DNA of 64,000 nt from Lithodes maja (lineage: Eukaryota > Arthropoda > Malacostraca > Decapoda > Lithodidae). The position numbers were made by a program, and so were the translations under genes. Location: positions 1 through 64,000 of the forward strand of contig JBAKBP010007396.1 in the NCBI GenBank assembly GCA_037953745.1. The letters are read 5' to 3'. The notes under the pieces were generated by a model. The model was not told the origin of the DNA. It did no database searches and saw nothing but the letters and a program-made list of their open reading frames with translations. Shown here in pieces: positions 31,542 to 42,613 of the stretch (within the stretch, counting starts at the first letter, position 1; every line of letters begins with the position of its first letter).

Positions 31542-32755
31542 TGTGATCTAGGGCACACGTAAATGGGCTCCTCAGTGTGTATAATGGAGACGCGTGTGGA
31601 AATAGCCTACCGAAGGTACGGGGGCGCCTAGCGTTCCTCGTATATGTTTTTCATTCTTTCTCTTTTCATATTCTTTTTTCCTGTTAGTCTGGGCATAGTT
31701 TAGCTTTTAGCTTCATTTAGCCTAGCTCGTTTTCTCATTCAGGAATTGCTATGCCCCTATGAGTTTTCATTTTTTCATAGCCTAAGGTGTACCGTTGGTA
31801 AACAATCTGAGATTTCGTTGGTGGCGATGCTGTTTGTAGAGTTTGTGTCGGCCGCATTATTAGCGTTATTCCCGAGTCCCCCCCCCCCCCCCTTTCGAGC
31901 CTTCACTGTGTCTCAAGGGCCTGGGCGACAGGTGGTTCGTGATAATCCAGGGGTACCCCACGGGGGCCCCTCCTTCACACCACAGGGTTTTTCGCCCCTG
32001 ACACATTCTCTGCTCTCGGCTAGGCCACCCTTTTTCTCACCAGTTTCATTTACTGGTTTTTGTTTTCTCTTCCTGTTTCACCTCCATCCTTTCATAGTCT
32101 TTTTTGCCCAATCCAGGGGTACCCCACGGGGGCCCCTGTTTGTGCGAAACCACCCTCCCTGCCACTTCTCCTCATGGGCTTTGCTCTATCTCTGTGGGTA
32201 GGGTGGTTCCTGGGGGATGTGCCTCCTCTCCCCTGGTGTGTCTTCCTTGCCTCTCCCTTTACCGGTTGAGTTAGGATATTTTCAAGGAAGACACTGCTCA
32301 GCTTGATGGCCTTCATCGCTTGGAGTTCATAAGGAGATGACTCATTTTTGTGGCCCTTTTTTGGTATTCCCTAGACGCTCCTCTCGCTTTTTCGGCGCCG
32401 GACCATCTCGGCCGGTCCCGCAAATTTGCGGGAGCTCGATTCGGTCCTCTGGGACGTTTCGGCTCCCCGCAAAATTGCGGGGGGTGGTGTCGGTACGGTT
32501 ATGCCTCCATTGGCCCGCAAATTTGCGGTAATAGTTGGCTTTCACTATTGACCTTTTTTTATGTCATCTTGTTGCCTGATACTATTTGGTGTGTGCACTT
32601 TACTGGTGTTATAGGCCCTGCATGTAAGATGTTGAGTGGTGGTTAACACTTTCTCCATCTTTGCAGGTTCTGCTAGTGCTCTTCCACCTCGCCCGCCCTA
32701 CTCACCTACCTCTGTGCTCCCGGTTTAGGGTGAGTACGGATACCTGTTTGCATGT
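31542..32755 (+). other. DIRS 5' untranslated region with direct repeats and palindromes
   Basis: No convincing protein is encoded here. A 28-bp direct repeat (AATCCAGGGGTACCCCACGG and following) occurs near 31945 and 32109. A C-run is at 31877-31890. Three palindromic words built on GCAAATTTGC lie at 32417-32432, 32465-32482 and 32514-32528, about 49 bp apart; the middle one is imperfect. They may be regulatory or packaging sites, but that is inference. Confidence 0.6.
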
Positions 32756-35394
32756 GTGTTCCTGTTTCCCCATGCTCCTTCCCTGGTTCTTCTTGGACAT
32801 TCTCTCCACTTACTCCTTCGACGTGCTGATTATGGTGTGTGTTCTTCCAGTGCAGGTCGGCTGCCTTGCTTTCGCCATGGTTGTAGCTCCCCGTGCTTGG
32901 TGAGCCACAAGTCCTGCTTGCGCCACTCGCACTGTGTGTCCTCTACGGCCTACCTCCCTGCTCTGTGTGGCCCGTGTCTGGCCCTGGTGGATGTGGTGCA
33001 TCATAGCCCTGGTTCCTCGGCGGCGGCAGTGGCCTCTGCTTCCCTTCAGTCGGTGTGGGCGATAGTCTCCCGCCACTTTTGGACTGTGGGCCACCGTTCC
33101 CCAGCCTTTGTTGCCGCCCGGATCCGCGTCGCCCTGGGTATCCCTGACCCGACTGAAGGCCGTTCGCCTGGCCCTCTCCCTGCTCGGGCCCTCTCCCCTG
33201 GGTCCCGCAGCCGGTCGTCGCATCGTTGGGGGGATCCCCTGCTCCGTCCACGCTCTCGCTCGCCTCGTCACCCGTCCTCTCCTGCCCCTCGTTGTCCTCC
33301 TGGTCGCCTTGACGGCACCCATCGCCCTCGTCATGGTTCTCGCACTGAGGCCGGGGTTAGCGGCTCTGCCCCTGTGCGCCCTCCCCTGGCCTCTCCGGGT
33401 CGGGGCTCTACTACCTTCCGCCCGCTTCCCCTGCTTGTACGCCGTCCTCTTCCTTTGTCCTCTGCGTGCGCGGAGGTTCAGACTGTTGCTGGCCCTCTGC
33501 TCCCTCCTCCTACACTGTCCGGGAGGGTCCGCCAGGATGTAGTTGCTTCTCCTACTTCACCTGCTTCGGTGCCTCTTCCTTCACGGTCTTGTCCCACGGT
33601 GGCGGTCCCTCCCTCCTCCGCCTCAGTGTCGGGCCGCCCTGTTATCTCTGCCCCGGGGATCCTTGCTCTGTTTCTCCCCGCGGCTACTTCTGACCTCTTT
33701 TCAGCCAACGGCCATACCACGTTGAATGCACCGCTTCTCGTCCGATCAGCGAAGTTAGGCAACGTAGGGTCTGGTTCGTACTTGGATGGGTGACCGCCTG
33801 GGAACACCGGATGCTGTCTTTTCACCCGGTCAGCCTTCCCACTCCCGTCGTCCTGCTCCTCCTCCTTCTTCTCTCCCTGACCTTCACTTACCGTCTCGCC
33901 ACGGGCGTACCCCTCCTCTTGGCTCGGTGGGGTATCGCGTGGTTTCGGGGTCCCCTTTCTCAGGGGCTGACGTGTCGCTGGAAAAGGGGGATAGTGCAGT
34001 TTCCCTCTCGGGCATTCGTGTTCAGGGACGAGTCACTCTGCGGCGACACACCCGTGGTCGCTCGCCTTCCTTGGGCCGCGACTGCTGGTTCGTGTCGTGG
34101 ATCTCGCTCCCGCTCACCCCTGCGGGCCGACCATTCTTGGGGGGAGTGGTCGCCTCTCTCGGATCGATTGTCGGCTATGCAGGGGTGGCTTGTGTCACGC
34201 ATCGACGGGCGCTTGGAGTCGATGCAAGACTCCCTCTTCTCGCGCTTCTTGGCGGTGACACACCCTCAGCGCCTCACCATACCTACCCCTGCTACGGTCC
34301 CCCTCCCTTCTGCAGGCCTATGCTCTGGTCAGACTTCGGCCGCCGGGACATCCTTCAGGTTGTTCAGTCCCTGGCTGTGTTGACGGGACTGTCCTCCTAT
34401 GGGACGGGTTTGTGCGACGACGGTACGCCTGGCTTAGCCATCTTGCTCGATCACCCTCTCCCGTTGGGGGCCTGGTTTGCTGAGGCCTTCGTCTTCGCCG
34501 GCCGTTCCATCGCCGGCTCTCCTTCAGTCCCTCCCCCGGAGTCATCACTGCTTTTGCCTCCTCTTGTGTCTGTCGGCGGGTTGGACGGCGCGTTCTGGTC
34601 CTGGTTCAGCGCGCCCGTTCTTGGACTTTGTTCTATTACTACCCCGTTCTTCTCTCACCCAGTTCAGTCCTCTGTCGACAGGGTTTTTCCCTTGCGGCGG
34701 TGGGTGCCGAACTTCTTCTCTTGTCTTTTGGTTCCCTCCAGACTTCTGTTCGCCACCTGCGGCTTATCGCGGAGTCTGCACCAGGCGATCTTCGCGAGGG
34801 TTTGGGCCGCGTTCGGCGGATCCCCCTTCGGCTCGCGGTGTCTTTGGTTCTCGAGCTGAAGGCGGTTTTGTGCATGGCACCTCGGCAACGCCGGACGGTA
34901 CGGTCCTCGTTCTGCCGGACAGCCCCCTTGGATATTCGTCAGGGTTTGTTGTACTCTACGCTCTCTCCGTCGGGGCTTTTTTGTGCGGGATGCTTGGGGC
35001 CGCTCCGCTTCTCTATCAGCGGACCCTGCTTACGACACGCAACGACGCGCTGTGTCGCGCGCGGGGTCTTCTCAGTCCCGTCCTTCTGCCGGTCCTCTTC
35101 GGGGTGCTGCTGCAGGTGCTGCCGCCATGCACGGGCGCAGGACTGGGACGTTACAGGCCAGTGCGTCGGTTCCGCCTCGCCCTTCTGTTCTTGCCCCCTT
35201 TTCATCCCCGCCGTGTCGGGGCTGGCCAGCCTTCCACTTCCGGCCGCCCTTCGCCGGGGTCAGCCCCGCGACGGCCTGGGGTTGGGGTGGCCCGCCCTTT
35301 TCGACGAAGTTGGGAGGGGGTAGAGGAGGTCAACGTGGCGCTCATGCCCGCACGGACCGTGCCGGGGGTACCTCCACGTCAAAACAATGTGTAG
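32756..35394 (+). pseudogene. DIRS gag-like (ORF1) region, broken
   Basis: GC-rich open frames of 345, 357, 305 and 231 codons overlap on the plus strand here, with serine/proline/arginine-rich translations. No frame is conserved throughout. The likeliest real segment around 34180-34260 gives LSDRLSAMQGWLVSRIDGRL, a helical stretch as seen in DIRS ORF1. A 5S rRNA-like insert at 33704-33822 ends the first frame with a stop. DIRS ORF1 proteins are poorly conserved, so this call rests on position upstream of RT, and individual frames should not be treated as genes. Minus-strand frames are shadows of high GC content. Confidence 0.5.
33704..33822 (+). rRNA. 5S rRNA-like sequence, full length, probably a pseudogene
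   Basis: The 119 bases begin GCCAACGGCCATACCACGTT, as in arthropod 5S rRNA, and contain TCTCGTCCGATCA, the A-box region GAAGTTAGGCAACG and the C-box region GTACTTGGATGGGTGACCGC, then GGGAACACC. They end GATGCTGTCTTTT. About ten differences from the animal consensus are visible, and the last bases no longer pair with the first to close helix I. A TTTT run at the end could act as a Pol III terminator. TTTTCA occurs on both sides (33700-33703 region and 33819-33824), possibly a short target duplication. It lies inside the DIRS ORF1 region. Confidence 0.8.
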
Positions 35395-35589
35395 GTTCTC
35401 TGGGTCGGTATCCTTGTTCTCCTTCTCGCCTGGCCGCCCGGGTCGCTCCCCTCCTCTCGGGAGCTCCCGCGGGTTGTTTTCGCCCTTGCGCCCCTCGGTG
35501 GCCGCGAGGGACGTTGGGGGCGGCGGATTACGCGGAGGGGTCTAACCTGGAGGTGGACTTACAGACCCCCACTCCGCTCTTGTCACCGA

Positions 35590-37037
35590 CGCCGGCCCAT
35601 CTCTTCAGAGGTGGCCCACGTGTTCACATCCATGCACGAGCAGGGTATCGTCGAGGGAGTTGACCGCCGGTCACCCGGTTTTCCTCTCCCGTGTATTTCT
35701 GGTACCGAAGTCGAACTGCGACGCGATGCGCCCGGTGATGGCTCTGTCAGCCCTCACCGGGCGCTTCGTGCACACACGGTTTCGGATGCTGCCGGTACCC
35801 CAGGTACGCCTGGCCCTGTGCCCTCTGTCGTGGGTAGTGTCGCTGGCCCTCCAGGATGCGTCTTGGCTCGTTCCTCTCCATCCTCGATTCCAGTGATTCT
35901 TGGCCGTTCGGACTTCCGATCGTGTGTTCCTGTTCGCCGGCCTTCCCTTCGGTCTCCACATCACGCCGCGGATCTTCTCCGCACTGGTGGGACAGGCTCT
36001 GGGTCCTCTCCTCAGGAGCGGGCTCCAGCTCCTGTTTTCCTTGGCCGATTGGTTGATAGTTTGCGAAACCCTCGGACTGTGCGTACGCGACGCCCTCACA
36101 GTCGTTCGCCACGTCGCACAGTTAGGGTTCCCCATCGATGTTCCCAAGTCACGCTTGACCCCGTCGCGTGTCGTGCCATGGGTCGGTCTCACAAGGGTTT
36201 TGTCCGGCGCTCCGGTGACCCAGGGTCTGCCGGACGCGGTGCACCTTCGGCGGAGGGTATTCGCCGTGTTGCACTCGGTCTCCCTCCCGGGGTGGCTCTG
36301 GGACTCGTTAGTGGGTTCGCTGCATTGGGCTGCTCTGCCCATTCCCTTAGGGAGCCTCAGGCTACGCCGCCTACTCCTCATGGGCACCGAGGTGTTTCCG
36401 TTGACTCCTATGGATCGGCTCCTGCCGCTCCCGCGTACCATTCGCAGTCAATTCGGACACTGGGTTGCTCGGGGCACGCTCTCTGCGGCTGTGCCCTGGC
36501 CCGCCCCCCCACCGACGATCTGGGTAGACACGGATGCGTCGAGCGAGGTCGGGTGAGGTTACCCATCAAACCTGGGCTGTCGACTTCCCGGCAGATGGGT
36601 GGGACTCACGCCCCTTCCCCGTCTATGCCCTCGACCTGTTGGTTCCTTTGTTCCTCCTGAGGGACCACGCGCTGGCCCTTCGGGGACAGTCGGTGGCCTT
36701 CGGGATGGACACTCTGACAGCTGTCCACTGTTTCCTTATGCGGGGGTCCTCCAGGTCATTGACTCTATTGGAGATCTCCGTGAAGTTGTTCTTCCTCGCG
36801 GACCGACACCCCTTCTCCCTGCATGCCTCCTCCCTGCCCGGGCCTGCCACCCTGTGGGCGGACGCTCTGTCACGAAGACTGGGCGTTCTTGTAGAATGGG
36901 CAATGCAACGGACTGTGTTTGACGACCTCGCGGCTTCCTGGGGTGTTCCGGAGGTCGCCTTGTTCGCATCGGAGGTGCTGCGCCAGTTGCCTCGGTACCT
37001 CGCACTCCGGAGGGGGGTCCGGACGCTTTCATGGTAG
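35590..37037 (+). pseudogene. DIRS reverse transcriptase and RNase H, decayed
   Basis: RT fingers: SRVFLVPKSN, then MRPVMALSALTGRFVH. An in-frame stop follows near 35894. RT palm: LPFGLHITPRIFSALV, then FSLADWLIV, where DIRS enzymes have YLDDW, so the first catalytic aspartate is replaced by alanine. SRLTPSRVVPWVGL is the usual DIRS motif after the active site. RNase H: IWVDTDASSEVG, then, after a frameshift near 36540, FPVYALDLLVPLFLL, GMDTLTAVHCFL and ATLWADALSRRLG. The order and spacing are those of DIRS-type RT-RH. The domain is inactive through the missing aspartate, one stop and at least one frameshift. Confidence 0.8.
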
Positions 37038-37039
37038 AC

Positions 37040-38300
37040 TGGAACAGGTGGCGGTCGATATCCACATTTCCGCCGCCAGACGCACTGTTGCTGTGCGATG
37101 TCCTCGCGAGGCTGCGGCTGTCCCGCGGCAGCGTCTGGTTCCTCGCGCCTCTGTGGCCGGCACGGGCTTGGTCCGCCCAGTTGACGCGGTGGTGCCCGAG
37201 TCCGGTCCCTCTACCTGTCTCCGACTTCCCCTTGCTCTAGGTTGGGGCCCTGCGGCCCTCATTGGCCTTCGCATCGTGGATGTTCATGAGGCACGGTGGC
37301 TCCCAGTCCACGGACGGGACCTGTCTGCCTTCCTGAAGCGTTCCTGGCCGACTTCTCCTTGGGGGACTTACGGGTCCCGCTGGAGGTCTTTTCCTAGGTG
37401 GTTACAGGACACTCGCCCGACAGTTGGCTCTCCTTCCCTCGTCCTCCACTCCTTATTTCACCTCTTCCGTACACGTCACTTTCACGTCGACGCTATACGT
37501 AACCACTTGTCTACCGTCCGGGGGGGGTCTTTGAGTCCGTCGCTGGGCTGGTCGTTCCGCCGCAGGAGCTGGATTCCTTCATGCCGGCTGCCTTCCGGGA
37601 ACGCCCGCCTCCGCACCAGGTCCCTCCACAGTGGGATCTGGGGTGGGCTCTGGGCCTTCTGGCTTCACCCTCGTATACACGGGCCGCTACACCGGTTCCG
37701 TTGCTCGGGCGTACACTCTTCCTTGTCGCTCTGACCACTGGGGATCGGGTGTCTGCACTAGCGGCATTGTCACGGCCCCGGGTCTGCGTGCGATTCTCCC
37801 CGTCCTTGCATGGCGTCACGTTCGCCTCCTCCCCTCTTTTTGTTGCCATGAATAAGAGGGAGACCCACGTTTTCCGGCCTTTCCCCGTCCAGGCTTTCCG
37901 GCGTGGGCGTACTCGCCATGTGTTGTGCCCGGTGTCAGCCTTGCACTCCTCTGTTTCGTCTGTGGCGCCGCCTTCGGGTACTGCTGTGTGGGTGTCTCCT
38001 CGGACAGGTGGGTGGCTCTCGCAGGTGCAGATGGGACGCCACATTTGTCGGACCATTTGTGCCAGTAACCCTGTTTGTAGGGTTTCTGCGCACGATGTGC
38101 GAACCTTTGCTGCCCCTTCCGGTTCCTGCAGCATCGATCCTTACCTGCCGTCGCCTCAGCGGTTTTGTGGTCTTCTATCAATTCCTTCATCTCCTCCTAC
38201 CTCTCCATGTCCAGTGTTCGACCCACTCGGCTGGTGATGGCTCTCGGGGGTCGTGTTTCCTAGTGCTCTGGCGAAGATACCTGGTCTCACCCCCTTGTCC
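37040..38300 (+). pseudogene. DIRS tyrosine recombinase, decayed
   Basis: The N-terminal core-binding part is in one frame (FLKRSWPTSPWGTYGSRWRS, then VLHSLFHLFRTRHFHVDAIR). The catalytic part is in another (37581-38237): RTLFLVALTTGDRVSALAAL supplies the first catalytic arginine and SAHDVRTFAAPSG the HxxR box. The nucleophile tyrosine region (FVVFYQFLHLLLP) appears in a third frame near 38160-38210. The recombinase would integrate the circular DNA. Two frameshifts disrupt it. Confidence 0.75.
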
Positions 38301-38698
38301 CTCGTTCTTTTCCTTTGTTTTATTTGACAAAGGGGTGGGGGGGGGGGTATGGGTTTGCAACACTTGATTGCAAGTTTGGGATTATGTATGGTTACAGTAC
38401 ATAAGTGTTTTTGCCACATTGAAAATTGTGTTTTGTTATTGTGTTCACTGTTTTTGTTGGTTTTGGAAGAAAAGGGATTTTGGGTACAGTACCTTTTTGG
38501 TTTAAGACAAGTCTATGTTTTTGCATTACTATGAATGACGGGCATGTGTTAAAACTGTTCTTTTTAGCTACTCCTCGGTTTTTCACTCTTTTATTAAACT
38601 CTCTTGTTTAAATTGTCTTTGTCATTCATAATTTTGTTTTATGTATTGTTTTTTTTGGTATGTTGGGCTTGGATGTCCTCCTCCTATTTGTTATGCAG
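38301..38698 (+). other. DIRS 3' non-coding sequence before the ICR
   Basis: AT-rich sequence after a G-run at 38335-38347. I see no feature. Confidence 0.4.
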
Positions 38699-38810
38699 CC
38701 TTGACGTTGGATTTGCCAAGACTACTAACAAATTGGGAGGTTTGACGTACCTCCCAACCTACCAAATAGGAAAACCTACTATTTGGTAGTAGTCTTGGAA
38801 AATCCAACGT
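38699..38810 (+). repeat. DIRS internal complementary region (ICR)
   Basis: Bases 38699-38732 are the exact inverse of the first 34 bases of the element (30067-30100). Bases from 38733 to 38810 are the inverse of the last 78 bases (about 39144-39221). The join lies in ACAAATTGGG. This pairing with both outer ends is the signature of DIRS1-like elements. Confidence 0.9.
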
Positions 38811-38873
38811 ACATAATACCTTCCCTCACGCCGGACCCCTGCCCATCCGCGTTCTTCTGCTGACGTGAGATGT

Positions 38874-39222
38874 GATGACAAGAGAGGGTCGCTCATGCGC
38901 ACGTTCGACAGGGATCTGCACATGACGGAACACAGGATGGGCCTTAAGCGGTAACTAAGGTAAACCCCTTTTTCTTCTCTTCTATACTTTTTTCACCTTC
39001 GGTGGTAGTTTTGGTTAATGTACAAAGTCTCCTAGAGCAAGATAAGGAGTAGACTCTAGAAGTTTTTTTTTTAAACGCGGTTGGAATGACGACATAGCAG
39101 TCAAAATAGACAAGTCGTCATTGCAATTAGGTTAATAGCCTTGACGTTGGATTTTCCAAGACTACTACCAAATAGTAGGTTTTCCTATTTGGTAGGTTGG
39201 GAGGTACGTCAAACCTCCCAAT
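38874..39222 (-). repeat. DIRS right inverted terminal repeat with extension
   Basis: 38874-39173 is the inverse of the left repeat. The outer 48 bases (GTAGGTTTTCCTATTTGG to CCTCCCAA) are absent from the left repeat but present in inverse in the ICR. Confidence 0.9.
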
Positions 39223-39273
39223 ATAGGCCTACTGTATATTTGTTCTTATATTTATCTTTATTTATTAATAAAT

Positions 39274-42200
39274 AGGAGCTTTGAATGTGCGTGGATGTAG
39301 TACGAATGAGAAGCGAGAGGATATTGGAAGGTTATTTGAAAGAAGGATGTATGATGTCCTTGCACTGAATGAAACAAAGATGAAAGGAGAGGGAGAAGTG
39401 GATTTTGGAAACGTGATAGGTAGAAAGTCTGGAGTAGACGAGGGAGTCAGGGGGAAAGAAGGAGTGGCTATTATTGTGAAGGAGGAGTTGAGAGAGTTTT
39501 ATAAAAGAGTGGAAAGAGGTGTCATCAAGGCTAATGTGGGTGAGAATGCGGTTTAAGGGTGAAAGGTGGGTTTTTGTAAGTGCGTATGGACCAGGAAGTG
39601 AAAGAGTTAGACGAGGTAGAGGGTTTCTGGGAGGATTTGAGAGATTGTCTACAAGGGTTTGATGAAAATGAAAATGTTATAGTTTTAGGGGACCTAAATG
39701 CTAGGGTAGGAAATGAGCCTGTTGAGGGAGTCATCGGTAGTTTTGGTGTGGATGGTGTAAACGAGAGTGGAGAAAGACTGAAAAATGTATGTGAAGAGTG
39801 TAGATTGAGTGTAGGTAATACGTTCTTCAAAAAAAGGCGTATACACAAGTACACCTGGCATAGACTTGTGAGGGGAGAGATTGTAGAGAGGGCATTGATG
39901 GATTATGTGCTGGTGACAAGGGAAAGATTGTGTAGACTGCTGGATGTGAATGTGATGAGAGGTGAGGCGGAGGGTATGTCAGATCATTACCTGGTGGAGG
40001 GAAAGCTAAGAGGTAAGAGTTACAGGAGAATAAGAGACAAGCGTGAAGTAAGAGAGGTAATAAAAGTTAGTGAGTTAGAGAAGAGTGAAAAAGAGAGGGA
40101 GTACAAGGAAAGACTAAATGAAAAGTGGATGGAAGTGAGAGAGATGGAAGAGAGAGAAGTAGAGGTTGAATGGCAACAGTTTAAGGAAGGAGTGAAAGCA
40201 AGTGCAGAGGTAGTATGTGGCAAAAGGAAAGTAGGAGGCAGAGGTATCAGGAAGGGAAGCGAGTGGTGGAATGATACGGTGAGAAAGGCAGTTGAGGAGA
40301 AGAGACAGTGTTTTGAGAGGGTTTTACAGGATGGTAGTGTTGAGGTATGAGAGAGGTACAAGGAGAAAAGGAGAGAGGCAAAACGGAAAATTAGAGAAGC
40401 TAAAAAAGATGCAAACGAAAGGTGGGGCCAAAGGCTGAGTGAGAATTTTGAAGAACGAAAGAAGATGTTCTGGAAGGAGGTAAATAAAGTAAGGAAAGGA
40501 GGACAAAAGAGGGAAGAGTCAGTGAAAGATGAAAATGGAGAATTACTAGTGGAACCAGTTGAAGTGAGGAAAAGATATGCCGAGTATTTTGAATCTTTGT
40601 TAAATACAAGAGATGGAAGAGAAGCAGTGATTGAAGCAGAGGTGGATGGAGATAGGTTACCCAGGCCACCCAGGTGGCAGGGAATGAATGAAAGGATTGA
40701 GGAAAATGAGGTGAAAGAAGCAGTGAAACAAATGAGAGCGGGAAAAGCAGAAGGTTTGGATGGTATTGCTGTGGAGTGTATAAAGAAGGGTGGAGATGTG
40801 ATAATAGATTGGTTGGTGAGACTTTTCAACGTGTGCTTTGTTGTGTCAAGGGTACCAATAGACTGGAAGAGTGCATGTATTGTGCCGTTGTACAAGGGGA
40901 AGGGAGATCGGCAGGAGTGTTCAAGTTATAGAGGTATTAGTTTATTGTCAGTGGTTGGAAAGCTGTATGGCAGGGTGTTGATAGAGAGGATAATAAAGTG
41001 TACGGAAGTTGCAATAGGAGAAGAACAGTGCGGTTTTAGGAGGGGAAGAGGTTGCGTGGATCAGATGTTTGCAGTAAGACAGTTATGCGAGAAGTATTTA
41101 GAGAAGCATAAGGAGATATTTTGGGCTTTTATGGACTTGGAAAAAGCGTATGATCGTGTGGACCGTGAAGCAATGTGGAAGGTGTTAAGGATTTATGAAA
41201 TAGGAGGAAATTTGTTAGAAGCAGTTAAGAGTTTTTATGAAGGGAGCAGAGCATGTGTGAGAGTAGGAAATTGTGAGTTGAGTGAATGGTTTGAGGTAAA
41301 GGTAGGTTTGCGACAGGGATGTGTAATGTCACCATGGCTGTTTAATATGTTTATGGATGGTGTGGTGAGGGAGGTGAAAAGGAGAACTATGGGAAGAGGA
41401 TTGGGTTTAGTAGGAAAGAATGGTAGAGATTGGGAGTTGAATCAGTTGCTGTTCGCTGATGACACAGCATTGGTGGCGGATTCTGATGAGAAACTGCAGC
41501 GGGTAGTCAAAGAGTTTGCTGTGGTTTGTGGAAGGAGGAAACTGAAGGTGAACGTCAATAAAAGTAAAGTAATGGTGTGTAATAGGGGAGAGCATAGGGT
41601 GAATCTAGATGTGAGGCTGGATGGGGAAATATTGGAACAAGTAGAGTGTTTTAAATATCTAGGAGGAACGATAAGCAGGAGTGGAGGTATGGAAGTGGAG
41701 GTAAAACAGAGAGTGTGTGAAGGAAGGAAGGTTTTCGGAGCAATGGGAAGTATGTGGAAGACGAGAAATCTCGGAGTGCAAGTAAAAAGTGCACTGTATC
41801 AAGGAATTGTTGTGCCAACAGTGATGTATGGGGCTGAGACATGGGCTCTGAAGAAAAAGGAGAAAAGAGGGCTGGATGTGATGGAGATGAGCTGCTTGAG
41901 GAGTATGTGTGGAGTTACTCGTAGAGACAGATTGAGGAATGAAGAGATACGTAGGAGAGTGGGGCAGCAGGAACATTTGTCAGCCAGAGTGGACAGAAGG
42001 GTGCTGAGCTGGTATGGTCATGTTGAACGAATGGGAGATGAAAGGCTTACAAAGAGAATATGTGAGTCAGGTACAAGGGGAGATAGAAGGGCAGGAAAAC
42101 CCCCATTGAGATGGAGAGACTGTGTAAGAAAGGCTTTGGATGATAGAGGAATGACTATAGATCAGGCAGGGGAAGTGGTGGTGGACAGGAGTGAATGGAG

Positions 42201-42613
42201 AATGCTTGTGAATAGTTGAGTGAACACGTGGTCATTTGGAGTAAGGGGTCGGGTGCAAGTTCGACTAGATAATAGTCCATCAGGCGCCTGGCCCGGGGGG
42301 ACGATTAATATGAAGGGTGTGCCTGGAAGTGTGGTGGGAGGGCTTGTGGCTTTGGCTCCGCTGCATGTCTGCCTGCCGAGATCGGAACCTCTCCGGGTGG
42401 TCAGGGGCCGGGGGAGTGCTGGAGCAACCTTTGGTAACCCTGGTCTCTGGGTCTTCTCCTGGGTGACCTGGATGTGTGTGAGTTTGTGTTTTTTATCTGT
42501 GTTTATTTTTTGTTTTATGTTGTTTTTGTGTTTTCCCTGTTCTTGCTCTGTCTTGAGTCGGCTACCCCCAAAATGGGGATTGGGCCTGAGCATATAGATA
42601 GATAGATAGATTA
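39274..42613 (+). mobile_element. RTE-type LINE, nearly full length
   Basis: It encodes, in order, an APE-type endonuclease and an RT, and ends with a conserved 3' UTR (GTCTTGAGTCGGC, GGGGATTGGGCCTGAG) and a tail of ATAGATAG units at 42594-42613. The beginning is at or just inside the endonuclease start (GCTTTGAATGTGCGTGGATG), so it is probably slightly 5' truncated. Coding is broken by two frameshifts and one stop, but the RT half is a clean frame of 584 codons. Confidence 0.85.
39281..42219 (+). pseudogene. RTE endonuclease-reverse transcriptase
   Basis: Endonuclease pieces: MNVRGCSTNEKREDIGRLF and LALNETKMKGEG (39281-39556), a frameshifted bit with WVFVSAYGPG (39546-39600), then VIVLGDLNARVGNEP, YTWHRLVRG, LMDYVLVT and GMSDHYLV (39580-40350, ending at an in-frame TGA). 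The RT follows in the same frame to 42219: IVPLYKGKGDR, YRGISLLSVVGKLY, FWAFMDLEKAYDRVD, GLRQGCVMSPWLFNMF, the intact active site QLLFADDTALVAD, VECFKYLGGTISRSGG, YGAETWAL and RRVLSWYGHVERM. Domain order and tail are those of RTE-clade elements. It nicks the target and copies its RNA there. Confidence 0.85.

Larger units (their letters stand above)
30067..39222 (+). mobile_element. DIRS-type tyrosine-recombinase retrotransposon
   Basis: A 9.2-kb element bounded by inverted terminal repeats (30067-30366 and 38874-39222) of about 300 bp. An internal complementary region at 38699-38810 is the inverse of the left outer end joined to the inverse of the right outer end. This is the diagnostic DIRS1 layout, which lets a circular intermediate be templated. 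The interior holds GC-rich gag-like frames, RT-RNase H and a tyrosine recombinase. There is no target-site duplication, as expected for recombinase-mediated integration. A CR1 fragment (30478-31541) is nested near the left end. The frames are broken, so this copy is not autonomous. Confidence 0.85.

Noticed and set aside
33704..33822. Functional 5S rRNA gene
   Set aside because: The 3' end no longer pairs with the 5' end, several core positions differ, and it is single and inside a retrotransposon; I keep it as a 5S-like sequence, probably a pseudogene.
32810..38190. Many long minus-strand open frames in the GC-rich block
   Set aside because: They are antiparallel to the DIRS RT, RNase H and recombinase motifs, are arginine/proline-rich, and share no conserved domain; stop codons are rare here because of GC content.
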